The translations under genes were made by a program, and so were the position numbers. The notes under the pieces were generated by a model. It ran no database searches and was not told the origin of the DNA. It was given only the letters and a program-made list of their open reading frames with translations. A stretch of 64,000 nt of DNA from Bacteroidota bacterium (lineage in GTDB: Bacteria > Bacteroidota > Bacteroidia > UKL13-3), in assembly GCA_027482225.1 (NCBI GenBank), contig JAIXWD010000011.1:1-64000 (forward strand), written 5' to 3'. Numbering within the stretch: the stretch's first letter is position 1; each line of letters starts with the position of its first letter. Shown here one piece after another: positions 1 to 9,418 of the stretch.

Positions 1-1557
1 AGTATTGCCTACAATTGTTATTCCACTGTAAACACCACCAGATGCTTGCGGAGTTATGGTTATATTTTTTGAACCCAAACAAATTAGTGTATCGCTAAGT
101 GTAAAAAATGCATTGGGTTGAGATTGAACATGCATGGATTTGGTAACAGAATCGCTACAACCATTTAAACTTATTAGATACTTTACAGGATAAATACCAG
201 CAACATTAGGAACAGTAAAATTTGTACCTGTAACAAAATTACTATAAAATGTACCCCCTATTTTTTGTGGATTTAAACTTACTACTGAACCTGCCTGACT
301 TAAACAAAAAATGGTATCAACAGGACTAAAATGTGCACTAGGTGATGGGGTTAAGTAAACTCGAATACTGTCCTTTGCAACACCACAGCTTAATATTTGA
401 TTTACCCTGATCCAAATATTGCCAGTATCATTTATTGATGGAATATATGCTGTATTTAATGAATTGTAATTGGTAAAAGTACCCAATCCAGTTGATGACC
501 ATAATACTGAATTTGGACTACCAGAAATTGCCGACAATGAAATTGTTTTTCTGTTACACCAATTGCTATTTGCTAATGCTGTAATACTAATTGATGTAGT
601 TGCTGGATTAACGTTAAAGATTACAGAATCCTTTACTGTACTGCAATTTCCATAGGCAACCAAATAAAGTTTAACAGAGCCAGAAAAGGATGGTGAAATA
701 TTAAAAGTTGTAATCAATTTTGTAGAGTCAGTTACTGTACCTGCGTTTCTATTCTGAGGATACCAATAATAACAAGCATTACCAGAAATTGAGCCTTGTA
801 TTGGAACAGAAGCTCCACTGCAGTATGAACCAGTTATAACAACAGCATCAACAGTAAAAAGATTATTTGGCAATGCACAACCATAATTATAGTAACTAGC
901 TGTTCCGTTATAGGAAAAACGAACACCCGAACCATCTTCACTTCCTGGCGTTCCGTTTAATTTAACCATCAAATTACCAAAAAAAGTAACCGTATCACCA
1001 CATGTATTAGTACGTACAATGAACGTATTAGCAGCGTTTGTTGTTTGGTTGGTAAAGTGTCCAGTTATGTTTGTGCTGTTGTGAAGTGCAACGTACAACG
1101 TATCTGTTAAATCTGAAAAATCATGTGCAGAGGTACTAAAAACAGTACTGGTTATAATTAAAACACGGGAGTATGCAGGAGCAACATCGTTAGGATTTAA
1201 TTTAATTAGCCTGCCACAATTTCCAGCACTAGCAATTTGATTATTAATTGTAGTTAGTTTGCCTAAGTTAGTTGTATTGAATGTAGCCCAGCCTAACCAT
1301 GAGTTAGTGGTTGTCCATTCAACATTATTAATTGTATTTAAAGTAAATGGATTTGGTCCAATGCGTATTCTAACCATTTCATCATGGCCCTCATTGCTAC
1401 TGCATGCATTCACTAAAATATTTTCAATTTCGAAACATTTAGTAGGTAAAGCTTCACTACTGCCCATTCCATTGCAAATACGCTGTGCATGAATGGATTC
1501 AACGCATAATGAGAAGAAAATTGTTAATACAAAAAATAATGAAAATTTCTTATTCAT
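1..1557 (-). CDS. Large secreted surface protein, N-terminal part (truncated by window edge)
   Basis: An open frame runs leftward from the ATG at 1555-1557 to base 1 with no stop, giving the first 519 residues of a longer protein. It begins with a Sec signal peptide (MNKKFSLFF..., cleavage probably after ESIHA). The first ~230 residues hold a domain starting RICNGMGSSEA with several Cys and the pattern CFEIENILVNAC, which I associate with large Bacteroidota surface proteins. After that come Cys-containing beta-sandwich modules (Ig/PKD-like, for example SGASVPIQGSISGNACYYWYP). Such proteins usually end in a T9SS sorting domain, but that end lies outside the window, so export by T9SS is inference. 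No catalytic motif is visible; an adhesin role is a guess. Confidence 0.75.
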   Translation of the reverse strand, partial: MNKKFSLFFVLTIFFSLCVESIHAQRICNGMGSSEALPTKCFEIENILVNACSSNEGHDEMVRIRIGPNPFTLNTINNVEWTTTNSWLGWATFNTTNLGKLTTINNQIASAGNCGRLIKLNPNDVAPAYSRVLIITSTVFSTSAHDFSDLTDTLYVALHNSTNITGHFTNQTTNAANTFIVRTNTCGDTVTFFGNLMVKLNGTPGSEDGSGVRFSYNGTASYYNYGCALPNNLFTVDAVVITGSYCSGASVPIQGSISGNACYYWYPQNRNAGTVTDSTKLITTFNISPSFSGSVKLYLVAYGNCSTVKDSVIFNVNPATTSISITALANSNWCNRKTISLSAISGSPNSVLWSSTGLGTFTNYNSLNTAYIPSINDTGNIWIRVNQILSCGVAKDSIRVYLTPSPSAHFSPVDTIFCLSQAGSVVSLNPQKIGGTFYSNFVTGTNFTVPNVAGIYPVKYLISLNGCSDSVTKSMHVQSQPNAFFTLSDTLICLGSKNITITPQASGGVYSGITIVGNT

Positions 1558-1711
1558 GCGGCTTTAATAAAAGACTAAAAGCCAAAATTAAGTATGAACC
1601 TCTAATCTACCGCCAAATTTAGGTTATCAAATTGTAAGCAATAATAAAGGCAACAGAAAATAGTAGCATTAATATGATAAAAAATAGCGTTTAAGTTGAT
1701 TTTAGTAAAAG

Positions 1712-3079
1712 CTAACCAAATAAGTAGTTTAACATTTCTTCCAACTTGCTTAATTCAACAATAGTAATATTTGACTTTTGCTTGGGTAGTTTATTGAATT
1801 TACTAATATATACTGTTGTAAAGCCTAACTTTTCGGCTTCACTAATACGCTGTTCAATGCGACTAACAGCGCGTATTTCACCACTTAATCCCACCTCCCC
1901 AATAAATGTAATTTTATTATCAATAGGAACATTTTGGTAGCTGCTCACAATGGCCGCAATTACCCCTAAATCAATACCAGGGTCTTCAACACGCAATCCA
2001 CCAGTTATATTTATAAATACATCTTGCATACCCATACGTAGTCCACATTTTTTCTCTAGAATAGCCAAAAGCATGTTTAATCTTTTTGCATCATAACCAT
2101 TACTATTACGCTGAGGCGTTCCGTATGCAGCTGTACTAACAAGAGCTTGGGTTTCTATTAGTAAAGGACGTAATCCTTCAATGGTAGCGCTAATTGCAAT
2201 ACCACTTAAATTCTCATCACGTTGAGAAATTAATATTTCGGATGGATTGCTAACCTCACGTAATCCTTCACCATGCATTTCATAAATACCGATTTCACTC
2301 GTGCTGCCAAATCGATTTTTAGTGGTGAGTAAAATCCGATACACATGATTTCTATCCCCTTCAAACTGTAATACCGTATCAACCATGTGTTCTAATAATT
2401 TAGGTCCTGCTAACGCGCCATCTTTTGTAATATGCCCAATTAAAAAAACGGGGGTTCCTGTTTCTTTAGCAAACCGAATCAGGTCACCAGCAGTTTCCTT
2501 AATCTGAGAAATACTACCTGGAGTACTATCAATTAACTCGCTTTGTAATGTTTGAATAGAATCAATCACCACAATATCAGGCTGGAGTTCTTGTAATGCC
2601 TTACCTATTTTTTGCGTTGATGTTTCAGTAAAAAGATAGCAATCATTATTACGAAAAGGTAAACGTTCTGCACGCATTTTTATTTGAGTATCACTCTCTT
2701 CTCCACTTATGTACAACACTTTTTTATTTTGAAACTGTAAGGCTATTTGCAACATTAAAGTTGATTTACCAATACCGGGCTCTCCACCAATTAGAATTAC
2801 GCTTCCAGGCACAATACCACCGCCAAGCACTCTACTTAATTCCAAATCTTTTAATTCGTAGCGAAAGTCAATTCCATGTTCAACATCAGCCAATAAAACT
2901 GGCTTTAAAACACTTTTTGTGCTTTGTGCTTTCCATGTTTTTTTATATTCAGGTTTATCTTTATGAATAACCTCCTCAGTATAAGTATTCCATTCGCCAC
3001 AACTATTACATTTACCTACCCATTTTGGTGAAGATGCACCACAGTTTTTACAAAAAAATGTTGTTTGTGTTTTAGCCAT
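1712..3079 (-). CDS. radA: DNA repair protein RadA
   Basis: RadA is a RecA-like ATPase that helps process branched recombination intermediates. The 455-residue protein is full length. Visible parts in order: a C4 zinc finger (C10, C13, C24, C27), the Walker A motif GEPGIGKS (99-106), a Walker B-like VVIDSIQ (~170-175), the RadA-specific KNRFG motif (254-258), and a C-terminal Lon-protease-like domain (~280-455). A TATATTG promoter-like box at 3090-3096 ends 10 nt before the ATG, so the mRNA leader would be very short. It is transcribed alone, away from the partial surface-protein gene. Family assignment is firm. Confidence 0.97.
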   Translation of the reverse strand: MAKTQTTFFCKNCGASSPKWVGKCNSCGEWNTYTEEVIHKDKPEYKKTWKAQSTKSVLKPVLLADVEHGIDFRYELKDLELSRVLGGGIVPGSVILIGGEPGIGKSTLMLQIALQFQNKKVLYISGEESDTQIKMRAERLPFRNNDCYLFTETSTQKIGKALQELQPDIVVIDSIQTLQSELIDSTPGSISQIKETAGDLIRFAKETGTPVFLIGHITKDGALAGPKLLEHMVDTVLQFEGDRNHVYRILLTTKNRFGSTSEIGIYEMHGEGLREVSNPSEILISQRDENLSGIAISATIEGLRPLLIETQALVSTAAYGTPQRNSNGYDAKRLNMLLAILEKKCGLRMGMQDVFINITGGLRVEDPGIDLGVIAAIVSSYQNVPIDNKITFIGEVGLSGEIRAVSRIEQRISEAEKLGFTTVYISKFNKLPKQKSNITIVELSKLEEMLNYLFG

Positions 3080-3089
3080 AAGTTGATTG

Positions 3090-3096
3090 CAATATA
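3090..3096 (-). promoter_or_regulatory. Promoter-like box of radA
   Basis: On the minus strand the sequence reads TATATTG, close to the Bacteroidota -7 element TAnnTTTG. Ten bases separate it from the radA ATG, so the transcript would start about 5 nt before the gene. No clear -33 TTG was found. Confidence 0.4.
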
Positions 3097-3230
3097 CTAT
3101 TTATCGGAAATTTGAGCCATGAACGCAGAATAGTCAAAGATTTTAAAATTAAAGCGGAACAAAACTTTCTACTTAAGATTATTAAAATAAAATTAAGCCA
3201 AAATACACTTGATTTACTGGTGATTAAATA

Positions 3231-3368
3231 AAAAAAGCGGGAAACATTAAGAATCCCGCTTTAATTACAAACTATCCTTACCTCAAATACACTAATATTT
3301 AGATAAGATTTTTAGGTATATAAACTACAGTTGGTGAACGTAGCAAGTTTAATCCTTCTATTTTAACG
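3231..3368 (-). ncRNA. Candidate small RNA (about 135 nt) with its own promoter and terminator
   Basis: The gap between radA and the polyprenyl synthetase holds a complete minus-strand transcription unit without an obvious protein gene. A perfect TAnnTTTG box (TACTTTTG, complement of 3373-3380) predicts a start near 3366. A strong terminator with a 9-bp stem and a T7 tail ends it near 3231. The only frame inside is about 15 codons from a TTG (LLRSPTVVYIPKNLI), preceded by AGAAGGA. It could therefore be a regulatory RNA or a tiny peptide gene; I do not recognise its family. Existence as a transcript is inferred from the signals. Confidence 0.5.
3234..3262 (-). terminator. Rho-independent terminator of the candidate small RNA
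   Basis: Perfect 9-bp inverted repeat AAAGCGGGA / TCCCGCTTT with an 11-nt loop. On the minus strand it is followed by a run of seven T, the right polarity to end a leftward transcript. Confidence 0.85.
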
Positions 3369-3372
3369 AGTG

Positions 3373-3380
3373 CAAAAGTA
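3373..3380 (-). promoter_or_regulatory. TAnnTTTG promoter box of the candidate small RNA
   Basis: The minus strand reads TACTTTTG, an exact match to the Bacteroidota -7 consensus. No good -33 TTG is seen 19-20 bp upstream, so the match rests on the -7 box and on the terminator downstream. Confidence 0.55.
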
Positions 3381-3521
3381 AGACTTTTACGTTAATTTAA
3401 TCTTATTTTTTATCAAACGGTTGATAAACCTTTTAATCGGTGCGGTTGTTTTTATTCATATCAAAAACATTACTGATAGTAAACAAAATAGCTTATTATG
3501 ATGTATTGTATAGTATAGATA

Positions 3522-3552
3522 TTGAGTAGATTTAAATAATTACTTTAATTTG
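3522..3552 (+). promoter_or_regulatory. Promoter of the polyprenyl synthetase gene
   Basis: A TTG (3522-3524) and, 20 bp later, TTAATTTG (3545-3552) fit the Bacteroidota -33/-7 layout with one mismatch in the -7 box. Transcription would start around 3557, only a few bases before the TTG start codon at 3561. Confidence 0.5.
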
Positions 3553-3560
3553 CTGTTAGA

Positions 3561-4532
3561 TTGAGCCAAATAGACCTTATAAAGCGCCCCATAAACCAAG
3601 AACTTGATTTGTTTGAAACCAAGTTTCGTGAGGCTATGAAAAGTAACGTACCGTTATTGGATACCATTATGACTTACATTGTTAAGCGTAAAGGGAAACA
3701 AGTGAGACCTATGTTCGTGTTTTTTTCAGCTAAATTATTTAACGGTATTAATGATAGCACATATCGTGCAGCAAGTTTAGTTGAATTGCTACATACCGCA
3801 ACATTGGTTCATGATGATGTAGTAGATGATAGTGATGAACGTAGAGGGTTTTTTAGCATAAATGCCCTTTGGAAAAACAAGATAGCTGTTTTAGTTGGCG
3901 ATTATTTACTAAGTAAAGGGCTCTTACTTTCTGTTAAAAATAAAGATTATCATTTGCTTGAGATTGTAAGTGAATCTGTAGAGGCTATGAGTGAAGGAGA
4001 ATTATTGCAAATTGAAAAAACACGTAATCTGAATTTGAGCGAAGAGATTTACTACGATATCATTCGAAAAAAAACAGCCTCACTTATTGCTAGTTGTTGT
4101 GCTATTGGCGCTGCCAGCGCAGGTGCAAATGCTGAGCAAATTGAACAAATGCGTTTGTTTGGCGAAAAAATAGGTATCGCATTTCAAATGAAAGATGATT
4201 TGTTGGATTATGGCGATAGTGATATTGGAAAACCTACAGGAATTGATTTAAAAGAAAAAAAATTAACCTTACCTATTATTTATACAATTAATAACTCAGA
4301 CCGCAGCACACGTAATTTTATCATCAACACGATAAAAAACCACAACAACAATAAAACAAAAGTAGCTGAGGTAATTAAATACGTTAATGAGCATGATGGC
4401 ATTGCTTACACACGAAAAGCAATGGAAAGACATAAAAACGAAGCGCTTACATTGTTAAATAATGTAAGTGAATCGCCATACAAAGAAAACTTAAAAGAAT
4501 TGGTTGCTTATGTTATAGACCGAACTAAATAA
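3561..4532 (+). CDS. Polyprenyl synthetase (trans-isoprenyl diphosphate synthase)
   Basis: Elongates isopentenyl diphosphate chains, most likely making the octaprenyl/nonaprenyl side chain of menaquinone (inference from family). The 323 residues include both Asp-rich motifs that bind Mg-diphosphate: DDVVD (85-89) and DDLLD (212-216), plus GKQVRP (45-50) for substrate binding. The start is a TTG: an in-frame stop lies at 3546-3548, and the first ATG would remove 25 conserved residues. The promoter ends 8 nt upstream, so the mRNA is nearly leaderless. It converges with the PorE-like gene, with only 3 bp between the two stop codons. Confidence 0.93.
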   Translation: MSQIDLIKRPINQELDLFETKFREAMKSNVPLLDTIMTYIVKRKGKQVRPMFVFFSAKLFNGINDSTYRAASLVELLHTATLVHDDVVDDSDERRGFFSINALWKNKIAVLVGDYLLSKGLLLSVKNKDYHLLEIVSESVEAMSEGELLQIEKTRNLNLSEEIYYDIIRKKTASLIASCCAIGAASAGANAEQIEQMRLFGEKIGIAFQMKDDLLDYGDSDIGKPTGIDLKEKKLTLPIIYTINNSDRSTRNFIINTIKNHNNNKTKVAEVIKYVNEHDGIAYTRKAMERHKNEALTLLNNVSESPYKENLKELVAYVIDRTK

Positions 4533-4535
4533 TGG

Positions 4536-6449
4536 TTATCTGCTTAAAATTATTTGTACTTTACGATTATTGTTGTCCATTTCATCGTTGCATTCATTAC
4601 AGTCATTACAATTAACATCTTTAATGCTCTCTCCCACTCCAATTGCAGTTATTTTATAATTAGGAATACCTTTTTGAAGAAAATAATTCTTGACACTTGC
4701 AGCTCGTTTCTTTGACAATGCTAAATTATATGATTTAGAACCACGACAATCAGTTGATGCTATAATCTTAATTGTTGCAGTTTTATCCTCATTCCATTTT
4801 TCTATCACTTCGTTAAAAGATGATAAATCGGAAGGTAAGTTGCTGCTATTAAACATAAAATATGCACTAGTAACTAGATATGTTTTGTCGCTAAATGCAT
4901 TAGATTTAGATTTATCTTCTTCTACTTTTATAGTAACCTTTTTTAAAGTGGGTTCTACATTGGATAATTTAACAAAAGTTGTATCTCTATTTGGTAAAAT
5001 GTTTTTTGCTTGAGAAGGAGATTTAACTATTTCCTTTTTTTTCGTAAGCTGCTTTTTCTCATTTGATATTATTTCAGGTTCAACTTTGGATAATGTTACT
5101 TTAACACTATCAGCTAAAGGAATATAAACCTGATTAGACTTTGGTGTATAATTACGATTAAAATAGTATACTTTATCTAATCCATTATCACTATCCCTAT
5201 TTGATGATAAATAACCTGTCATTCCATCTTTATCAGCAATGTATGCTATATCATCTTTACTGCTGTTGAGTGGCTTACCTATATTTTGCGGATTTGAATA
5301 GGTTCCATTATTACCGATAGTGGAAACAAAGATATCATAACCGCCAAAGCCTAAATGCCCTTTAGATGAAAAGTATAATTTATCGCCAAATAAAAATGGA
5401 AAACCCTCTTGCTCGGTTGTGTTCACTTTCTCTCCAAGGTTAATAGGAGTTGTCCAAGTACCATCAACATTACGTGTTGTTTTGTAAATATCCAATCCTC
5501 CGTATCCTCCAGGCATATCGCTTAAAAAGTACATTGTATTTCCATCTGTACTTATGGTAGGATGAATAAAATTGTAGTTCTTATCATTAAAAGACAATGC
5601 TGTAATGATTGAAAACTTACCATTTTCTAATTTACTACTATATAGCCTTAAATTACTTAAACCATCAGCACTTGTTTGCCCGCTACCAGATTTACGTACC
5701 TCTCCTTCTTTTACCTTGGCCCCAGTAGCGGTAAAATATAGCGTTTCACCATCCGAGGTTAGGCTAGGAGAACCTTCGTTAAAGGGGAAGTTAATATCAC
5801 TTACTACGTCATCTCCAGGAGCAAACGTTACAGAATCTATCCTTATTATAAATGCTAAATCAAACAATGTATTAAACTCTTTGTAAAAGGTATCCTTAGC
5901 ATGAGCATATATTAATCCATTATCAAAAAAACAATAACCTAAACTTTGTCCACTAACATTTATATTGGTTACCCCAATAAAAGTATTTGTTTTAACTGAA
6001 TCTTTGTTCTTTATGGCCCAATTTAATGAACGTAATAAAAATGAACTATATGAATCAGACTTTTTAATTAAATTATAATAGTTAAATTGGTCGAGTGCTT
6101 TGTTGTATTTACCTTGTATTTTAAGCAAATTACCATAATCTAAATACACATTAGGGTTTGCCTTTTTATCACCCAACAAAACCAACTCTTTAAATTTAGC
6201 CTCGGCCCTTGAATATTGAAACGTATATAGATAACAATAAGCAAGTCTATTTAAAATATGAGCTTCATTTTGAGTGGTACGGTTGTTTCTTAAAGCAAAT
6301 TCATACTCCTTTATTGCCTCTTTAAATTGAAAATAATCATAGAAAACATTTCCATTTTCTAAACTTTCCTGCGCAAATAAATTTGAATAACATGTAAATT
6401 TAATAACAAACAAAAAAAATAATAAACGTATAATCTTTTTAAAAATCAT
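4536..6449 (-). CDS. TPR / PD40-propeller / OmpA-family protein, PorE-like
   Basis: A 637-residue envelope protein starting with a signal peptide (cleavage likely after NLFAQ). The order is TPR-like helices (~30-160), WD40-like PD40 beta-propeller blades (~220-420; repeated DGxTxYF and GGxDI patterns), a low-complexity Lys/Ser linker (~425-525), and a C-terminal OmpA peptidoglycan-binding domain (~528-637). This order matches PorE of Porphyromonas, which anchors the T9SS to peptidoglycan, except that no carboxypeptidase-regulatory domain is evident between the propeller and OmpA. Many Bacteroidota carry several paralogues, so the PorE role is not certain. Its ATG overlaps the stop of the GH3 gene by 4 bp, implying translational coupling. 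Confidence 0.85.
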   Translation of the reverse strand: MIFKKIIRLLFFLFVIKFTCYSNLFAQESLENGNVFYDYFQFKEAIKEYEFALRNNRTTQNEAHILNRLAYCYLYTFQYSRAEAKFKELVLLGDKKANPNVYLDYGNLLKIQGKYNKALDQFNYYNLIKKSDSYSSFLLRSLNWAIKNKDSVKTNTFIGVTNINVSGQSLGYCFFDNGLIYAHAKDTFYKEFNTLFDLAFIIRIDSVTFAPGDDVVSDINFPFNEGSPSLTSDGETLYFTATGAKVKEGEVRKSGSGQTSADGLSNLRLYSSKLENGKFSIITALSFNDKNYNFIHPTISTDGNTMYFLSDMPGGYGGLDIYKTTRNVDGTWTTPINLGEKVNTTEQEGFPFLFGDKLYFSSKGHLGFGGYDIFVSTIGNNGTYSNPQNIGKPLNSSKDDIAYIADKDGMTGYLSSNRDSDNGLDKVYYFNRNYTPKSNQVYIPLADSVKVTLSKVEPEIISNEKKQLTKKKEIVKSPSQAKNILPNRDTTFVKLSNVEPTLKKVTIKVEEDKSKSNAFSDKTYLVTSAYFMFNSSNLPSDLSSFNEVIEKWNEDKTATIKIIASTDCRGSKSYNLALSKKRAASVKNYFLQKGIPNYKITAIGVGESIKDVNCNDCNECNDEMDNNNRKVQIILSR

Positions 6450-7966
6450 TGGTCGGTTAATGTGGTTAAAATATCTTCAATATATTCTCTTGTGTTGGCT
6501 AAGCGAGGTACCTTATGTTGGCCTCCTAGTTTACCATTTTTTTTCATCCAATTATAGAAAGTACCACGAGAAACAGCCTTAACTTGAGGCATAACCATGG
6601 CCATATCTTTGTATCTTTTGGCTTCATAATCACTATTCGTTTGTTTTAAAAAACTGTCTAATGTAGTGGTAAAAAAATCCATATTATCTGGAACTTGCTC
6701 AAACTCAATAAGCCATTGATGGGTACCAATTGTATCCGATTCGAAATGTACAGGGGCTGCGGTGTAATCAATTACTTTCAAATTAAGAGTACTACAGCAT
6801 TGTGAAATTGCATAATCAGCATTTTCTATTACCAACTCCTCGCCAAAGGCATTAATAAAATGCTTGGTTCTACCAGTAATTTTAAAACGATGAGGATATA
6901 ACTGACTAAACTTTACAGTATCACCAATAATGTATCGCCACAAACCTGCATTGGTACTTATTACCAGTGCATAATTTTCATTTGTTTTTACTTCATCAAT
7001 TGTATATGTTATTGGATGATCTTTACCATATTCACTCATGGGCATAAACTCATAAAAAATACCATAATCCAACATCAACAACATATCATCTCTGCCCAAT
7101 TCATCTTGTATCCCTAAAAAGCCTTCACTTGCATTGTAGGTTTCAAGATAATTCATATTTGATGAACGTATAAGAGATTTAAACCTATTTTGATATGGAA
7201 CAAAACTAACGCCACCATGTATGTATAACTCAAGGTTCGGCCAAATTTCTACTAAGTTATTTTTACCTGTAATTTCAAAAATTTTATCAATTAAAACCAA
7301 TGTCCAAGTTGGCACTCCACTTATGCTGGTTACATCCTCGCTTAATGTTGCTAAGGCCATCTTTTCAATTTTCTCATCCCAATTATCCATAATGGCAATG
7401 CTTAAATCGGGGGTGCGAAAATATTGTGCCCAGAAAGGCATATTTTGCATCATCACAGCACTTAAATCACCATAGTATGAATCGCCCTCATGAAACTTAT
7501 TTATTTGATGGCTACCTCCCATAATTAAGCCTTTTCCATCAAAAATTTTACTGTCTTCACGTTGGAGTTGGTAGAACATCAAAGCGTCTTTTCCACCTTG
7601 AAAATGACACTCTTCTAGCGAGTCGAAGGTTACAGGGATAAATTTACTTTTTGCTGCTGTTGTTCCACTTGATTTTGCAAACCAAGTAACATCAGTGGGC
7701 CAAAGTAAATTTTGCTCCCCTTTCATCATCCTATCTATATATGGTTTGTGTGTTTCGTAATTACCAATTGGTACACGTTGCTTAAATTCATGGATAGTTT
7801 TTATTGACCTATAATCATACTGAATTCCCCATTCAGTATAGCGAGCCTGGTTAATTAGTTTTTGGAATACCTGCATTTGCGTATCTGCTGGACGTTCCAT
7901 CATCTCCTCGATAAAAGGAATACGTTTTTTTAAATACCACGTTACAAGAGAGCCAAAAACTGACAT
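6446..7966 (-). CDS. GH3 auxin-responsive promoter family protein (acyl-acid amido synthetase-like)
   Basis: GH3 proteins are adenylate-forming enzymes that join a carboxylic acid to an amino acid. The protein has the fold's landmarks: the phosphate-binding stretch FAKSSGTTAAKSKFIP near residues 80-95, the beta-turn with YNASEGFLGIQ (~275-285), YEFMP, and the C-terminal GRTKHFINAFGEEL hinge region. I place the start at 7964-7966 (MSVFGSLVTWYLKKR), which is where homologues begin; an upstream in-frame ATG at 8029 would add 21 residues. Substrates in bacteria are unknown. It sits in a tight leftward group between the M28 peptidase (15 bp from the longer start) and the PorE-like gene (4-bp overlap). 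Confidence 0.9.
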   Translation of the reverse strand: MSVFGSLVTWYLKKRIPFIEEMMERPADTQMQVFQKLINQARYTEWGIQYDYRSIKTIHEFKQRVPIGNYETHKPYIDRMMKGEQNLLWPTDVTWFAKSSGTTAAKSKFIPVTFDSLEECHFQGGKDALMFYQLQREDSKIFDGKGLIMGGSHQINKFHEGDSYYGDLSAVMMQNMPFWAQYFRTPDLSIAIMDNWDEKIEKMALATLSEDVTSISGVPTWTLVLIDKIFEITGKNNLVEIWPNLELYIHGGVSFVPYQNRFKSLIRSSNMNYLETYNASEGFLGIQDELGRDDMLLMLDYGIFYEFMPMSEYGKDHPITYTIDEVKTNENYALVISTNAGLWRYIIGDTVKFSQLYPHRFKITGRTKHFINAFGEELVIENADYAISQCCSTLNLKVIDYTAAPVHFESDTIGTHQWLIEFEQVPDNMDFFTTTLDSFLKQTNSDYEAKRYKDMAMVMPQVKAVSRGTFYNWMKKNGKLGGQHKVPRLANTREYIEDILTTLTDQ

Positions 7967-8044
7967 AAGGTAAATTTTGGTAATTTTAAGCGTTTTGAAG
8001 CAGTTAAACAACTTCAAAATATACACCATATGTATTAAAAGCAG

Positions 8045-9358
8045 CTATTCTACCTTTTGATAATTATCGGTAAATTGCTGAATGAGTTTGAATGCTTCAT
8101 TGTATTTACTTAGTGGCAACGTATCAGCTTTATCATCAATATCATGATAAAAATGATAATCACCCATTAAGTAGAAAAAAAACGATTTCACACCATTCTC
8201 GGTAAAATAGTAATGATCACTGTTTTGAGCTTTTCCACGGGATGCTATCGTTGGCAAATAATCTCCATCCATATTTACCAGCTGTAATTCCTGAAATTCA
8301 TCTGGGAAAACTGTCGCATTTACAGCAGTGAGGCCTTTATCACCAGTACCCATTAAATCTAAATTTAATAGCAACGAAATTTGCTTAAGAGGGAATAACG
8401 GATTTTCGTTATAAAAATAGGATCCAAATAAACCCGCTTCTTCTCCAGCAAAGAAGATAAAAGCAATGCTGTAATCGGGTTTGTTTTTACTGTAAAATTT
8501 TACCAAATCCAACAACATAGCCACACCACTTGCATTATCATTGGCTCCAGGGAAAATCGCATCTCTACCCATCATTCCTAAATGATCATAATGTGCGGTA
8601 AATACTATAAATGAATCTTTGTATTTACTACCTTCAACATAAGCTATCACATTTTGTGTATTATGACTTTTTATTTGAGGGGTAATAACTAGTTTTACAC
8701 TAGTTTGATATGGCTTTAACAATCCATCTTTAACAAAAATTGTTGCAAATGCATCCCATTTTGTAGCAACACTCCAAGTTAATTTTTTTTCGCTGGCATG
8801 AATTATACCCCTAGCTTTAAATGGGCTTAACATTAATTGTTTTAGCCTTTCAGGATATATTAAATTTTGATTCTTAACATCGCCAAATACAAGAAATGTT
8901 TGACGTAAAATCTGCTTTTCAATTTGATTAAATAATGATTGATTATCAATCATGGCGCTATCAACCCAAAGTAATTTAAAAATCCCATCAACAGTTGGAC
9001 ATCCTGCAGCTACAATAAAATGCTCCCCAGGAATTAAACTTTGATTGTCAATAACCATACTTACCTCATCAGCGAAAACACTTACAGGAAAACCAAATTC
9101 TTGAAAATACTCTGGAGTAAAAGATTTTACTTTAGCTGTTTTAAGTTCTTCACGAATGTAGCGCGCTGCTATATAATCACCTTTATTCACATAACCTCTG
9201 CCATACATCTCGGGGGCACACAAATCTGCAATTACTTTGCGGGCATAATTTATATTTTGTGCACTAAGCCTTTTGTTACAAAACAAGATTAAAGCACCCA
9301 CAACAAGAAACTTTAATGAGGCTGAGAATAATTTAAAATGCGTTATACTCATGTTCAT
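8045..9358 (-). CDS. Secreted M28-family zinc metallopeptidase
   Basis: A 437-residue exported aminopeptidase-like enzyme with a signal peptide (cleavage likely after RLSAQ, ~34). The two-zinc site of the M28 family is complete: H256 in AHYDHLG, D274 in GANDNASG, the Glu pair E306/E307 in AGEEAGL, D334 in NLDLMG, and a late His in YHFYHDIDD (~H405). A PA-like insert probably covers ~100-230. An ATG two codons downstream is an equally possible start. It probably acts in the periplasm or outside the cell on peptides; physical linkage to GH3 raises the possibility that it acts on acyl-amino acids, which is speculation. Confidence 0.92.
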   Translation of the reverse strand: MNMSITHFKLFSASLKFLVVGALILFCNKRLSAQNINYARKVIADLCAPEMYGRGYVNKGDYIAARYIREELKTAKVKSFTPEYFQEFGFPVSVFADEVSMVIDNQSLIPGEHFIVAAGCPTVDGIFKLLWVDSAMIDNQSLFNQIEKQILRQTFLVFGDVKNQNLIYPERLKQLMLSPFKARGIIHASEKKLTWSVATKWDAFATIFVKDGLLKPYQTSVKLVITPQIKSHNTQNVIAYVEGSKYKDSFIVFTAHYDHLGMMGRDAIFPGANDNASGVAMLLDLVKFYSKNKPDYSIAFIFFAGEEAGLFGSYFYNENPLFPLKQISLLLNLDLMGTGDKGLTAVNATVFPDEFQELQLVNMDGDYLPTIASRGKAQNSDHYYFTENGVKSFFFYLMGDYHFYHDIDDKADTLPLSKYNEAFKLIQQFTDNYQKVE

Positions 9359-9418
9359 TAATTTTCGGAAACATCAATTTGTATACTAAAATCTATATTC
9401 ATTTGCCTGCAAGTTGAT

